From the NCBI GenBank assembly GCA_008015155.1, contig SSFA01000017.1, positions 124,001 to 188,000 of the forward strand: a stretch of 64,000 nucleotides of DNA. The letters run 5' to 3'. This DNA is from Thiothrix sp. (GTDB lineage Bacteria; Pseudomonadota; Gammaproteobacteria; Thiotrichales; Thiotrichaceae). The notes under the pieces are model-generated. The model was not told where the DNA came from and made no database searches. It worked only from the letters and a program-made list of their open reading frames with translations. Both the position numbers and the translations under genes were made by a program. This document shows, in pieces, positions 26,347 through 34,797 of the stretch. Position 1 is the first letter of the stretch. Each line of letters begins with the position of its first letter.

Positions 26347-27186
26347 ATGCAAGGCAAGCTTATTTTAACACGGATTTGTGGTGCGCTTTTATTAGCAACT
26401 ACCATGCAAGTTTGGGCTCATGGTGATGTGACTCCACAGGCCATTGATATTACTGGACTAGAGCCTATTAAGGACTCCGACACCGTTTTTTTAGACACTA
26501 ATCCCTATTCTGGCAACGAAAAAGCCATTGAAATTGGCAAACATGCTTTTGCTCAAAATTGCGCGCGTTGCCATGGCATTGATGCGATTTCCGGTGGTAT
26601 TGCGCCTGACCTGCGTGAGAAATTGCCACTAGGCCCTGAAGGTGACGAGATTTACAAAGAGCGGATGGTTAATGGCGCTATTCGTAATGGTGTTACCTAC
26701 ATGCCAAAATTTGAAGGCATTCTCAAACAGGAGGGTCTGTGGGCGATTCGTTCTTGGTTAGAAACTGTTTCGGTCGACGCACCAGTTAAACCAGCGTCTA
26801 CCACTGCAGCAGCAAGTACTGCTGTAGCCGCAGCACCAGCCGCTGCTGCACCGGCAACCCCTGCTGTTGCCCGTACGGGTGAGCAAGTTTTTAATACAGT
26901 ATGTACCGCTTGTCATACGGCGGGTATTTTGAATGCGCCTAAAATTGATGACAAAGCAGCTTGGGAACCCCGTGCCGCTAAAGGTTTGCAAGGCTTGTTG
27001 GCTTCAAGTACAGCGGGTTTAAATCAGATGCCTGCTAAAGGTGGTGATGCTAGCCTAAGCGAACAAGAGTTAAGCGATACCATTACATATATGCTAGGTA
27101 AAGCAGGTATTGATTTAGCTAAAACTACGAGTGCAGCAGCTACTACCCCAGCTGCCACTGAACCAGCTAAACCTGCAACGAATTGA
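26347..27186 (+). CDS. Dihaem cytochrome c: PedF-like c550 fused to a c5-type domain
   Basis: This 279-residue secreted cytochrome (signal peptide ending near WAHG) has two haem sites: Cys72-x2-Cys75-His76 in NCARCHG and Cys186-x2-Cys189-His190 in VCTACHT. The N-terminal half, 'HGDVTPQAIDITGLEPI' to 'GGIAPDLREK', is that of cytochrome c550 PedF, the electron acceptor of PQQ alcohol dehydrogenases. The second half resembles a short cytochrome c5 ('MPAKGGDASLSEQELSDTITYML'). They are joined by a linker of about 30 Ala, Thr and Pro residues. The C-terminus has another Ala/Thr/Pro tail. PedF is normally monohaem. Confidence 0.9.
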   Translation: MQGKLILTRICGALLLATTMQVWAHGDVTPQAIDITGLEPIKDSDTVFLDTNPYSGNEKAIEIGKHAFAQNCARCHGIDAISGGIAPDLREKLPLGPEGDEIYKERMVNGAIRNGVTYMPKFEGILKQEGLWAIRSWLETVSVDAPVKPASTTAAASTAVAAAPAAAAPATPAVARTGEQVFNTVCTACHTAGILNAPKIDDKAAWEPRAAKGLQGLLASSTAGLNQMPAKGGDASLSEQELSDTITYMLGKAGIDLAKTTSAAATTPAATEPAKPATN

Positions 27187-27200
27187 AACTAGTCTTGGGT

Positions 27201-27228
27201 AGCCATTGTTTCAAACGGTGGCTTTTTT
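27201..27228 (+). terminator. Rho-independent terminator after the cytochrome gene
   Basis: AGCCATTGTTT and AAACGGTGGCT form an 11-bp stem with two G-U pairs, followed by six T residues. This is the best intrinsic terminator in the quinoprotein region. The next gene starts 26 bp later, so some read-through or a second promoter is needed for it. Confidence 0.75.
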
Positions 27229-27253
27229 AAAGTATTTATAGTTAGGAGAGGCT

Positions 27254-28117
27254 ATGAATATGAGAGTGTTGGTAAGTCTAGGTTTAGGCTTAAGTATATT
27301 GGCCACCAGCCTATTAGCAGCTGGCTTAGATGATATTAAAAATAAAGGCGTGCTGAGCGCCTCTTTATATAAAGATTTCCCCCCGTATTCTTATGTGGCT
27401 GACGGCAAGCAAATGGGTATCGATGTGGATATTGCCAATGCTTTAGCGGCTAAATTAGGTGTCAGTAGCCAAATTCGCTTAGTGGGTGCTGATGAAAATG
27501 TTGAAGATGATTTACGTAATAATGTTTGGAAAGGTCACTATTTAGGTGGTGGTGTGACTGATGTCATGTTGCACATGCCAGTGGATAATGCTTTCTCTGA
27601 GAAAGTCGATAAAGTGAAATTTGTCGCTCCTTATCAATTAGAGCAAGTCGTTTTTGCTTTTGATACCAATAAAGTGGGCAAGCAACCAACCTTGGCTAAT
27701 TTTATGAGCGATACTATTGGGGTTGAGATTGATACCTTGAGTGACTTATATTTATTGGAGGCTATGCAAGGGCAAATTAGTAAAAATATTCATCATTTTG
27801 ATAGCCTTAGTAAAGCTGCAGCAGCATTAAAAGCCGGTGAAATTGCAGGCGTTATGGGGCCGCGTGGTGAATTAGAAGGTTTATTAAAAGATCGTCCAGA
27901 TCATATTCAAGTGCAATCCTTAGTGACTCCGGGTTTAGCGCGCTCTAGTTGGGCGATGGGTGTTGCAGTCAAAGCAGATAATGAAGAGCTGGCTAAAGCG
28001 ATTAATGAAAATATGGCCAGTTTAGTAAACGATGGCACTATCAAAAAGATTTTCGAACAGTATAAGGTCACTTACACACCGCCTGCGATTGCTCCTGAGG
28101 TAACTGCTAAAAATTGA
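27254..28117 (+). CDS. MxaJ/XoxJ-like periplasmic binding protein
   Basis: This 287-residue protein has a signal peptide ending near Leu-Ala-Ala and a family 3 solute-binding fold: 'GVLSASLYKDFPPYSYVADGKQMGIDVDIANALAAKLG'. 'YLGGGVTDVMLHMPVDNAFSEKVDKVKFVAPYQLEQVVFAF' is characteristic of quinoprotein-associated relatives (MxaJ, XoxJ). In methylotrophs XoxJ is thought to help activation of the dehydrogenase rather than transport. No membrane partner of such a transporter is encoded nearby, which supports an accessory role. Confidence 0.8.
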   Translation: MNMRVLVSLGLGLSILATSLLAAGLDDIKNKGVLSASLYKDFPPYSYVADGKQMGIDVDIANALAAKLGVSSQIRLVGADENVEDDLRNNVWKGHYLGGGVTDVMLHMPVDNAFSEKVDKVKFVAPYQLEQVVFAFDTNKVGKQPTLANFMSDTIGVEIDTLSDLYLLEAMQGQISKNIHHFDSLSKAAAALKAGEIAGVMGPRGELEGLLKDRPDHIQVQSLVTPGLARSSWAMGVAVKADNEELAKAINENMASLVNDGTIKKIFEQYKVTYTPPAIAPEVTAKN

Positions 28118-28124
28118 GGTAGCT

Positions 28125-28874
28125 ATGCGTCCTTTATTTGCCCTCCTCTTAATAACACTGCTTAGCCCTTGGGGCTGGGCAGCTGAGCCTGATGCCCTCA
28201 AGTCACCACAATGGGAATTTGTACATAAGCGCTTTCTTAATGGTGAGCCTTATCAGTTTGATGGCAAAGTTAAAGTTGAAGCACCTGCTGACGCTGAAGA
28301 TTCTTTAAATGTACCGATCTCTTTCCAAGTAGAGGATTTGGAGAGCATCCAAGAAATCGTGGTAGTAGCGGATCTCAATCCAATTCCGCAAGTGTTGCGC
28401 TTTCGTCCAAAAGAAATGCGTCCGCATTTAGGTTTTCGTATGAAGCTACAACAAGGTAGCCCGATCCATGTAGCCGCTAAAACGGCAGATGGGCTTTGGC
28501 ATGTCGGCGGAGTCTGGGTTAATGCTGCAGGTGGTGGTTGTACTTTACCCAGTGTCGGTACTGCTTCAGGCGATTGGACTAAAACCTTGGGAAAAGTATC
28601 CGCCAATGTCTGGCAACGTCCCGATGGCTCCAATCGTTTACGGGTACGTGTGATGCATCCGATGGATACTGGCTTAGCTTCAGGGATTCCAACTTTTCAT
28701 ATTGAAAATCTGAATGTCTTAGCTGAAGACAATAAAGTCCTCGCCGAGTTGGATTTGTTTGAGCCTATCAGTGAAAACCCTATGTTGAGTTTCGATGTTA
28801 ATCGGCAAACTCAATTCAGATTAGAAGGCCGTGATAATAACGGTAATAGAATTCAAGCTGAGGTCGCACAATGA
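28125..28874 (+). CDS. Quinoprotein-associated SoxYZ-like carrier protein
   Basis: This 249-residue exported protein (signal peptide to about residue 20, 'GWAAEPDAL') combines SoxY-like and SoxZ-like halves. The Cys in 'AAGGGCTLPS' (about residue 139) matches the swinging-arm Cys region of SoxY, although it is internal here. 'NRLRVRVMHPMDTGL' is the SoxZ motif. Fused SoxYZ-related proteins are recurrent neighbours of PQQ dehydrogenases and zinc hydrolases; their substrate is unknown. It overlaps the next gene by 4 bp. Confidence 0.85.
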   Translation: MRPLFALLLITLLSPWGWAAEPDALKSPQWEFVHKRFLNGEPYQFDGKVKVEAPADAEDSLNVPISFQVEDLESIQEIVVVADLNPIPQVLRFRPKEMRPHLGFRMKLQQGSPIHVAAKTADGLWHVGGVWVNAAGGGCTLPSVGTASGDWTKTLGKVSANVWQRPDGSNRLRVRVMHPMDTGLASGIPTFHIENLNVLAEDNKVLAELDLFEPISENPMLSFDVNRQTQFRLEGRDNNGNRIQAEVAQ

Positions 28875-29806
28875 AGCGCCTTCTACTGCTAGCTTTATGG
28901 GCTTTAAGTACTCAATTAGCTGCAGCTGGCTTTGAATATCCGCTTCAACCCCAAGAAATCGCGCCTGATACTTTTGTCTTGGAAGGTAAAACGGAGGATT
29001 TCAGTAAAGAAAATGGTGGGTACATTGTCAACGCGGGTTATATCGTTACTCAAGATGGCATTGTTGTCATTGATACCGGCCCCTCGCGACGCTTTGGTGA
29101 GCAGCAGCGTGCTTTAATTGAGCAAACTACTGGCAAAAAAGTAATCCGCGTCTATATCACCCATCATCATCCTGATCATTTTTTCGGTAATCAAGCCTTC
29201 AGTGACCTACCTATTTATGCTTTGCCTGAAACCATTCGCGGTGTGCAGCGTGAAGGAGAAACCTTCAGCAATAATATGTACCGCTTGATTGGGGATTGGA
29301 TGCGGGATACGAGTGTGGTCGCTCCTAATCAAGAGGTAAAACTAGGTCGTGAAAACTTAGGGGGACATGAGTTAGAACACTTGGCTTTCAAAGGGCATAC
29401 CCATGCAGATTTAGCCGTGTTTGATCATACAACGGGCGTCTTGTTCACAGGCGATTTAGTGTTTAATCAACGCGCGTCTACCACTCCACATGCGAATATT
29501 GTCGATTGGCTAGCTTCTTTGGAGCAACTCTTAAAACTGCCCTTTAAGGTCTTAGTGCCAGGGCATGGTAAGGTGACACAAGATGATCAAGCCATTGCCC
29601 AAACACGAGCTTATTTAGTCTGGCTACAAACCATTCTTCAACAAGCGGCTGCGAATGGTTTAGATATGAATGAAGTCATGGCAACCCCCATTCCAGCTGA
29701 TTTTAAAGAGCTGGCTTTAGCTCAGAGTGAGTTACGTCGCTCAGTTGCCCATTTATATCCAGCTTTAGAAGCAGAACAACTGAAACCAGCTAAGCAGGCG
29801 GAATGA
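28871..29806 (+). CDS. Quinoprotein relay system zinc metallohydrolase (SoxH-like)
   Basis: This 311-residue exported metallo-beta-lactamase-fold protein has a signal peptide to about residue 19 and the metal motif 'ITHHHPDHFFGN' (HxHxDH). Downstream ligands lie in 'FKGHTHADL', 'LFTGDLVF' and 'LVPGHGK'. The group is SoxH-related and co-occurs with SoxYZ-like carriers and PQQ dehydrogenases. It probably acts on a thiol-bound intermediate carried by the preceding protein. Start and stop overlap both neighbours (ATGA), so the three genes are coupled. Confidence 0.85.
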   Translation: MKRLLLLALWALSTQLAAAGFEYPLQPQEIAPDTFVLEGKTEDFSKENGGYIVNAGYIVTQDGIVVIDTGPSRRFGEQQRALIEQTTGKKVIRVYITHHHPDHFFGNQAFSDLPIYALPETIRGVQREGETFSNNMYRLIGDWMRDTSVVAPNQEVKLGRENLGGHELEHLAFKGHTHADLAVFDHTTGVLFTGDLVFNQRASTTPHANIVDWLASLEQLLKLPFKVLVPGHGKVTQDDQAIAQTRAYLVWLQTILQQAAANGLDMNEVMATPIPADFKELALAQSELRRSVAHLYPALEAEQLKPAKQAE

Positions 29807-30354
29807 GAGTTTGGCTATTGTTAGTGCTTAGTTTAACGGCCTTCAATTGTCAGGCTGAAGACTGTGTACGCACGCCATCCATGCCTATAGGTCTTAAACT
29901 AGAACATTACCGTAGCCCAACACCCGCCTGTGTACCCAATGGGCTTACTTTGACAACAGCCGAGCTGCAAACGCTCATTAAAAATGACCAGCCCATTCTG
30001 ATTGATGTCATGGCTGTTTTTCTGCGAGAAGATGAAGGCTTTCCTGCGACTTGGTTGGTGAATGAAGTGCATGAGAGCTTACCGGCTAGCATTTGGTTAC
30101 CGAGTGTAGGCTATGGGGTGCTAGAGCCGAAAATCGAGACTTGGTTTAGAGCTCAATTAGCTAAGCTAACTAAGCAAAACTTTGAGCAGGCTTTAGTGTT
30201 TTACTGCGTGGCAGACTGCTGGATGTCATGGAACACCGTGCAACGGGTGCGTGAGTATGGCTACACCCGAGTCTATTGGTATAAAGAGGGGATTGATGGC
30301 TGGAAAGAAGCTGGCTTACCCCTAGTTAAAACTGAACCTCAAGCCTTTAACTAA
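29803..30354 (+). CDS. PQQ-dependent-catabolism-associated Cys-Trp motif protein (rhodanese-like)
   Basis: This 183-residue exported protein has a short signal peptide (to about residue 18) and the motif YCVADCWMSWN, in which two Cys three residues apart precede Trp. This motif defines the PQQ-associated CXXCW family. The fold around it ('ILIDVMAV', 'GYTRVYWYKEGIDGWKEAGLPLV') is rhodanese-like. A sulfur-relay role with the SoxYZ-like carrier is likely but untested. It completes the quinoprotein accessory group. Confidence 0.85.
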   Translation: MRVWLLLVLSLTAFNCQAEDCVRTPSMPIGLKLEHYRSPTPACVPNGLTLTTAELQTLIKNDQPILIDVMAVFLREDEGFPATWLVNEVHESLPASIWLPSVGYGVLEPKIETWFRAQLAKLTKQNFEQALVFYCVADCWMSWNTVQRVREYGYTRVYWYKEGIDGWKEAGLPLVKTEPQAFN

Positions 30355-30380
30355 ATCAAAACCCCGACTAGGGAGGAGCC

Positions 30381-31052
30381 ATGAGCAAACAAGCTTGGAT
30401 CTTGCCGCTACAATGGTTGTGGCTGTTTGGCCTCTTGCTAGTAGGCTTAGCGATTCTTTGGGATAAGGGCATTCTGCAGTTTATGTTTGCTACGGATAAT
30501 ACCTATCTCTGTCCGCTGATGGTGCTGCTGTTTCTCTTAACTTGTTTGCACTGTGGCTATCGTAGTGTGTTTCTAGCTCGACAGGCCAAAGCGATTGTTT
30601 TGTGGCCACAAGCAGATCAGATTGACGATAAGCTGCTAATCAAGCCTTATTTAGCTGAATTACAGTCAATTCCCAATCCTCAAGATAAACAGCTCACAGC
30701 TGAACTATTGGGTGAGCAATTACGCGGGCAGCATCAAGTGGGTTGGTTCATGACGGGCTTATTGATTAAATTGGGTTTGCTCGGCACCGTTGTCGGGTTT
30801 GTGATTATGCTTGGTTCGATGACCCATCTATCCTCCCTTGATATTACTGAAGTGCAAACCCTCATGCAGCAAATGACTCAAGGGATGAAGATTGCATTAA
30901 ATACCACCATTATTGGCTTAGTCGGTAGCATCTTTTTGGGTTTGCAGTATTTGATCTTAGATCGTACAGCTGATCAGTTGCTGGTAGCTGCGGTACAGGC
31001 TAGCCAACTACCAAACCTAGCTAGTACTGAGATCGTCAATGGCAGTGTTTAA
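30381..31052 (+). CDS. MotA/TolQ/ExbB-family proton channel protein
   Basis: This 223-residue protein has about three or four membrane segments (about residues 12-28, 42-62, 122-142, 170-192). The segments 'LLIKLGLLGTVVGFVIML' and 'TTIIGLVGSIFLGLQYLILD' match the proton-channel domain of the MotA/TolQ/ExbB family. It is 26 bp after the Cys-Trp motif gene with GGGAGGAG, so it is likely in the same transcript. The next gene overlaps it by 14 bp and encodes the ExbD-like partner. What the channel energises is unknown. Confidence 0.8.
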   Translation: MSKQAWILPLQWLWLFGLLLVGLAILWDKGILQFMFATDNTYLCPLMVLLFLLTCLHCGYRSVFLARQAKAIVLWPQADQIDDKLLIKPYLAELQSIPNPQDKQLTAELLGEQLRGQHQVGWFMTGLLIKLGLLGTVVGFVIMLGSMTHLSSLDITEVQTLMQQMTQGMKIALNTTIIGLVGSIFLGLQYLILDRTADQLLVAAVQASQLPNLASTEIVNGSV

Positions 31053-31650
31053 ACAGCGCGACACTATGTCCGATGTGGATCCTTTCACGGATTTGCTTTT
31101 TAACGCGCTGCTGACTTTTACCTTCCTATTTTTAATTGCGCTTCTGCTGATGAATCCAACGGCGAAGAGCGGGATTATTAACCCTAAAGCTGAGTTCATG
31201 TTGACAGTCAGTTGGCCTGATAATAGCCCTGATGATATTGATACTTGGGTTGAAGGCCCCAAAGGGCAGATGATTTGGTTTAAGCGCCCACAAGAAGGTT
31301 TAATGCATTTAGATCGGGATGATCGCGGTGCAGTCAACGATATGCAACTGATTGATGGCAAAGAAATTATTAATCCGCTCAATCAAGAAATTGTCACGAT
31401 TCGTGGGCGTCCGCCGGGCGAGTTCACAGTGAATATTCATTATTATCGTAGCCAAACGCTCAAAGCAGTACCGGTCACGGTTTATTTGGCTGAAGTGAAT
31501 CCAAGGCTCAAAGTCCTGTATTACGCCACCACGACTTTAGAACGTGAAGGTGAAGAGCGCACTGCAGTACGCTTTAGTATTAGCCCTAATGGTCAGATCA
31601 CGGCTATTAATACCTTACAAAAATCCCTCGTGCTCGGAGGAAAAATATGA
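31039..31650 (+). CDS. ExbD/TolR-like protein with an unusual periplasmic domain
   Basis: This 203-residue protein has one membrane segment (about 19-40) preceded by Asp18 in DPFTDLLFNALL, the position of the proton-carrying Asp of ExbD/TolR. The periplasmic part differs from classical ExbD/TolR: it has 'VSWPDNSPDDIDTWVEGPKGQMIWFKR' and 'LMHLDRDDRGAVND', which resembles a DUF2135-like beta domain. It overlaps both neighbours. I infer that it pairs with the preceding ExbB-like protein; its periplasmic target is not known. Confidence 0.7.
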   Translation: MAVFKQRDTMSDVDPFTDLLFNALLTFTFLFLIALLLMNPTAKSGIINPKAEFMLTVSWPDNSPDDIDTWVEGPKGQMIWFKRPQEGLMHLDRDDRGAVNDMQLIDGKEIINPLNQEIVTIRGRPPGEFTVNIHYYRSQTLKAVPVTVYLAEVNPRLKVLYYATTTLEREGEERTAVRFSISPNGQITAINTLQKSLVLGGKI

Positions 31651-32165
31651 ATGAAATGCTCATGCTCTTAGGAGTAGCCTATATTTTTCTCGCAGCACTT
31701 TTAGTCTTGGTCTTGCTGTATGGACGCCTTCCTTGGGTATTGAAATTTCTGTTAGTGCTCATGACAACAGGTTTGTATTGGGTCAGTTATCAAGGTTGGA
31801 AGGAAGTGCAGGGCTGGCCTAGTCCAGTGGAGTTGCCGGCGAAATTTTTACTGCATGCTTCCGTGATTGAAGAGCCTAATCAAGAGACAGGGAGTACAGG
31901 ACGAATTTTCATTTGGGCCTCTAATTTAAAAGGCAATAAACCTGCCGGCGAGCCACGTGCTTATAGTTTGCCTTATGACCGCGAACTACATTCTTCTTTA
32001 CAAGATGCGCTACGCAATCAGCGCAACGGCAATGTGCAAATTGGTGTGAAAGAGCGGAATAAAAATGTCCAAAACGAAGCGCCCGTGAATGTGCGCCAAC
32101 TGGGGCAAATTCATGAAAAGCTCAAATTTACCGAGCTACCTGATCCAGCTTTACCTGAGAAATGA
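31647..32165 (+). CDS. Membrane protein of unknown function
   Basis: I do not recognise this 172-residue protein. Two hydrophobic segments (about 5-25 and 31-46) are followed by a soluble part rich in charged residues ('LPAKFLLHASVIEEPNQETGSTGRIFIWASNL', 'LPYDRELHSSLQDALRNQRNG'). Start and stop overlap both neighbours by 4 bp, so it belongs to the ExbB/ExbD-like unit. The soluble domain is probably periplasmic and may interact with the ExbD-like domain. Confidence 0.65.
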   Translation: MNEMLMLLGVAYIFLAALLVLVLLYGRLPWVLKFLLVLMTTGLYWVSYQGWKEVQGWPSPVELPAKFLLHASVIEEPNQETGSTGRIFIWASNLKGNKPAGEPRAYSLPYDRELHSSLQDALRNQRNGNVQIGVKERNKNVQNEAPVNVRQLGQIHEKLKFTELPDPALPEK

Positions 32166-32872
32166 GCATGTGGCGCTTAACGCTAAGTTTATTTTGCTTG
32201 AGCCTGTTAGTTGCTTGTGAAAAACCAGCTAGCGATGACTATTTTCCTTTGAATCAAGGTTTGCGTTGGGAATATCAAGTTACTATTGAACATCCTGAGC
32301 GCTTAGATACCAAACAACTTATCATTGAAACGCTTGGCAAAACCACGCTCAAGGAGGAAGCAGTTAGTATTCGAGCCACCAGCGATGGCACCGATTATTA
32401 TCTTGCCCAACGTGCGGATGGTATCTATCGGCTGGCTAAACGAACTTTAGTCGAAAGCGAGCCACGTTTGGATTCTAGTCCGCGGATGGTGCTACCCCTG
32501 CCAATTGCTCAGGCTAAAGGAAAAACTTGGTCAACGATTTCCCAGCCCTATCTGATTGAGCGTGTGTATGAAGGCATGGATGTCATGACTGCTGACATGC
32601 TGCAATTTCCGATGACTTATTCAGTGCTGAGCTTGGATGAAGCGGTAGAAGTCAGCGCAGGTCGTTTTAGCCATTGTGTCTTAGTGGAAGGGCAAACCGA
32701 TTTATCTTTATACGCGGATGCTCGCACTGGCAATTCCATCGTGCCCATCACCACTCGCGAATGGTATGCGCCTGGTGTAGGTTTAGTGAAATTAGAGCGG
32801 GAAGAGCCTTTGAATACGGATGTCTATAAAGGCGGGAAACTTACGCTGGAGTTGCTAAGCTTTGAAGACTAA
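32162..32872 (+). CDS. Lipoprotein of unknown function
   Basis: This 236-residue protein has a lipoprotein signal: a hydrophobic leader ending LLVAC with Cys19 as the lipidation site. The mature part is beta-rich ('YFPLNQGLRWEYQVTIEHPERLD', 'VSAGRFSHCVLVEGQTDLSLYA') and resembles the general pattern of DUF-type outer-membrane lipoproteins without a known function. It is the last gene of the ExbB/ExbD-like unit, overlapping the previous one. It is likely attached to the inner or outer membrane facing the periplasm. Confidence 0.75.
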   Translation: MSMWRLTLSLFCLSLLVACEKPASDDYFPLNQGLRWEYQVTIEHPERLDTKQLIIETLGKTTLKEEAVSIRATSDGTDYYLAQRADGIYRLAKRTLVESEPRLDSSPRMVLPLPIAQAKGKTWSTISQPYLIERVYEGMDVMTADMLQFPMTYSVLSLDEAVEVSAGRFSHCVLVEGQTDLSLYADARTGNSIVPITTREWYAPGVGLVKLEREEPLNTDVYKGGKLTLELLSFED

Positions 32873-33011
32873 CCCAACAGCAGTCACAGGCTAACCAAGC
32901 ACTTGGGCTGACTAAAGCAATGAAGAACAGTGCTTGAAATTAGCCTCGCACTCACTAGCGCTAACAACTATGCTTAAAGTGTAAAAAGCAAACTTTAGCT
33001 GAGAGCAATGT

Positions 33012-33869
33012 ATGCCTAAGCTTAGTCCTTTAGCCTTTATTAGTTATCGGCGTACCGATAGTTCTGCAGCCGCCCGTTGGCTAGCGACTAGCATTGCACG
33101 TACTTTCGGCACTCAAGCGGTGTTCATTGATACGGAGTCGATTCGAGTTGCGGATAATTGGGTGGAGCAAATTAACCAAGCCTTAGCCGCTGCGACCTTA
33201 GTCATGCCTGTGATTGGTACAACTTGGTTAGCTAGCCACGATGAAGATCATCGGCGACGTATTGATAAGCCAGAGGACTGGGTACATAAAGAAATCGCGC
33301 ATGCTTTACAGTCAAATCTACGGGTGCTGCCAGTCGTGCTATCAGGCGCCAAGTTACCGCAAGCCAGTGCCTTACCGCCCGCTCTAATGAGTTTAGCCAA
33401 TCACCAAGCCTTTGAACTGCGTGACAGTCATTGGGAAAAAGACTTAGCTGATTTATTAGCACAGTTGGAAAACTTTGGTTTTCGTCGACTTTCTACGGAA
33501 ACAATTCGTTATCCTAAGCCAATGGTGAATTTGACAGAGTTGACTAAACAAGAATTGACCGAGGCCTTAGCGCAATTACCTAAATGGCAAATAGTTAGTT
33601 CTGCTTTACCTAAAGCACCGAATCGGCAGCGTTATGAATTATACCGTGCCTTTGAGTTTGCATCCTTTGAGGATGCCATGAGTTTTATGGCGCAAGCTGC
33701 ACCTTTCATCACGCAATTAGATCATCATCCACGCTGGGAAAATTTATGGCGCACTGTGTCGGTATGGCTATCAACTTGGGATATTGGCCATCAGCCATCG
33801 GTACTAGATTTGGAGTTGGCGAGCTACTTAGATAATTTACGCAAAGCATTTGCAGCAGCGCATCGTTAA
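33012..33869 (+). CDS. TIR domain fused to a pterin-4a-carbinolamine dehydratase domain
   Basis: This 285-residue protein has two domains. Residues 5-155 form a TIR_2-type domain ('LAFISYRRTDSSAAARWLATSIAR', 'AVFIDTESIRVADNWVEQI', 'DWVHKEIAHALQ', 'VLPVVLSG'), with Glu94 at the expected catalytic NADase position. Residues about 172-283 are a PCD/DCoH domain ('YRAFEFASFEDAMSFM', His238-His239-Pro240, 'WLSTWDIGH'). The third catalytic His of PCD enzymes (the His of STH) is Trp256, so dehydratase activity may be weak or lost. It stands alone between the lipoprotein gene and the AlaX gene, and is not accompanied by phenylalanine hydroxylase. Function is unknown; it could be a TIR sensor or effector regulated by a pterin-like ligand. 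Confidence 0.85.
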   Translation: MPKLSPLAFISYRRTDSSAAARWLATSIARTFGTQAVFIDTESIRVADNWVEQINQALAAATLVMPVIGTTWLASHDEDHRRRIDKPEDWVHKEIAHALQSNLRVLPVVLSGAKLPQASALPPALMSLANHQAFELRDSHWEKDLADLLAQLENFGFRRLSTETIRYPKPMVNLTELTKQELTEALAQLPKWQIVSSALPKAPNRQRYELYRAFEFASFEDAMSFMAQAAPFITQLDHHPRWENLWRTVSVWLSTWDIGHQPSVLDLELASYLDNLRKAFAAAHR

Positions 33870-33966
33870 CTAATGAGTGAATTGCTGCGCTTTACCCGAG
33901 CCAGTGTTTAATCTCGAATAAAATGCGAGCCATTTTAGATGTTTTGATTGAGCTATCTGAGCGTAT

Positions 33967-34683
33967 TTAAACTAAAGCCAAACGTACGCGCCGATTTAGT
34001 TTGCCTTTCTTTTCGATTTTAGTAATTAGGATTTGACCGATTTCGCTAGTGCGCTTTAAATGAGTGCCGCCACAAGGTTGTAAATCTACACCCTGCACAT
34101 TGATCAAGCGTATTTGTCCAGAACCACGCGGCGGTTGTACCGACATGGTTTTGACTAGTTCGGGATTCGCATCTAATTCTGCATCACTAATCCAAGTTTC
34201 AGTCACTGCTAAGTCTTGGTCGATTAAAGCCTGCAACTCTGCGGTAATTTGGTCTTTATCCAAAATCGAATCGGGAATATCAAAATCCAAACGGCCTTCG
34301 CCAGCGCTAATCGAGCCACCCGTGACCGCATAAGGCAGTACCACCGACAATAAATGCAAGGCAGTATGCACCCGCATATGACTATAGCGAGTGTCCCAAT
34401 CGAGCTGCATCTCTACGCTGTCGCCCACAGCCGGGAGCGCATTCATATCGATGGGTACATGCACTACTCGTGTATGCGTTGTGTCTTCCCAGACAGTAGT
34501 GGCAATTAGAGTTTCTCGCCCATCGCTTAAACGCAATACGCCTTTATCACCTGGCTGGCCGCCACCGGTAGGATAAAACAGCGTTCGATCTAAAATAATC
34601 CCGCCTTGCTCGGTAATTGCTACCACTTGAGCGGTGGCAGTGGTTTGATAAGCGTCGGTGCGAAAGAGTAGTTCGGTGTTCAT
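33967..34683 (-). CDS. AlaX-type alanyl-tRNA editing protein
   Basis: This 238-residue protein deacylates mischarged Ser-tRNA(Ala) or Gly-tRNA(Ala). The zinc ligands are in HTALHLL (HxxxH) and CGGTH. 'LFYPTGGGQPGDKG' and 'VDLQPCGGTHLKRTSEIG' are typical of the second half of alanyl-tRNA synthetase and of the AlaX-M group. It stands alone and is convergent with the TIR-PCD gene. No synthetase domain is present. Confidence 0.88.
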   Translation of the reverse strand: MNTELLFRTDAYQTTATAQVVAITEQGGIILDRTLFYPTGGGQPGDKGVLRLSDGRETLIATTVWEDTTHTRVVHVPIDMNALPAVGDSVEMQLDWDTRYSHMRVHTALHLLSVVLPYAVTGGSISAGEGRLDFDIPDSILDKDQITAELQALIDQDLAVTETWISDAELDANPELVKTMSVQPPRGSGQIRLINVQGVDLQPCGGTHLKRTSEIGQILITKIEKKGKLNRRVRLALV

Positions 34684-34797
34684 AGTGCGTGCATGCTTTT
34701 TTAGATAGTGCAGTACTATGGCAAATAATAGATAAGAATTAAAGCAGGGGGCTAAGTATAGGCTGCCTTAAAGAATTCACCAGATAGGAAATAAAGA

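Noticed and set aside
30381..31650. TonB-ExbB-ExbD energy transducer
   Set aside because: Only the channel and an ExbD-like protein are present. There is no TonB and the periplasmic domain of the ExbD-like protein differs, so I do not call it a TonB system.
33012..33869. Thoeris-type antiphage system
   Set aside because: The TIR protein lacks a neighbouring ThsA-like SLOG/macro effector, and the nearest macrodomain gene is 22 kb away.
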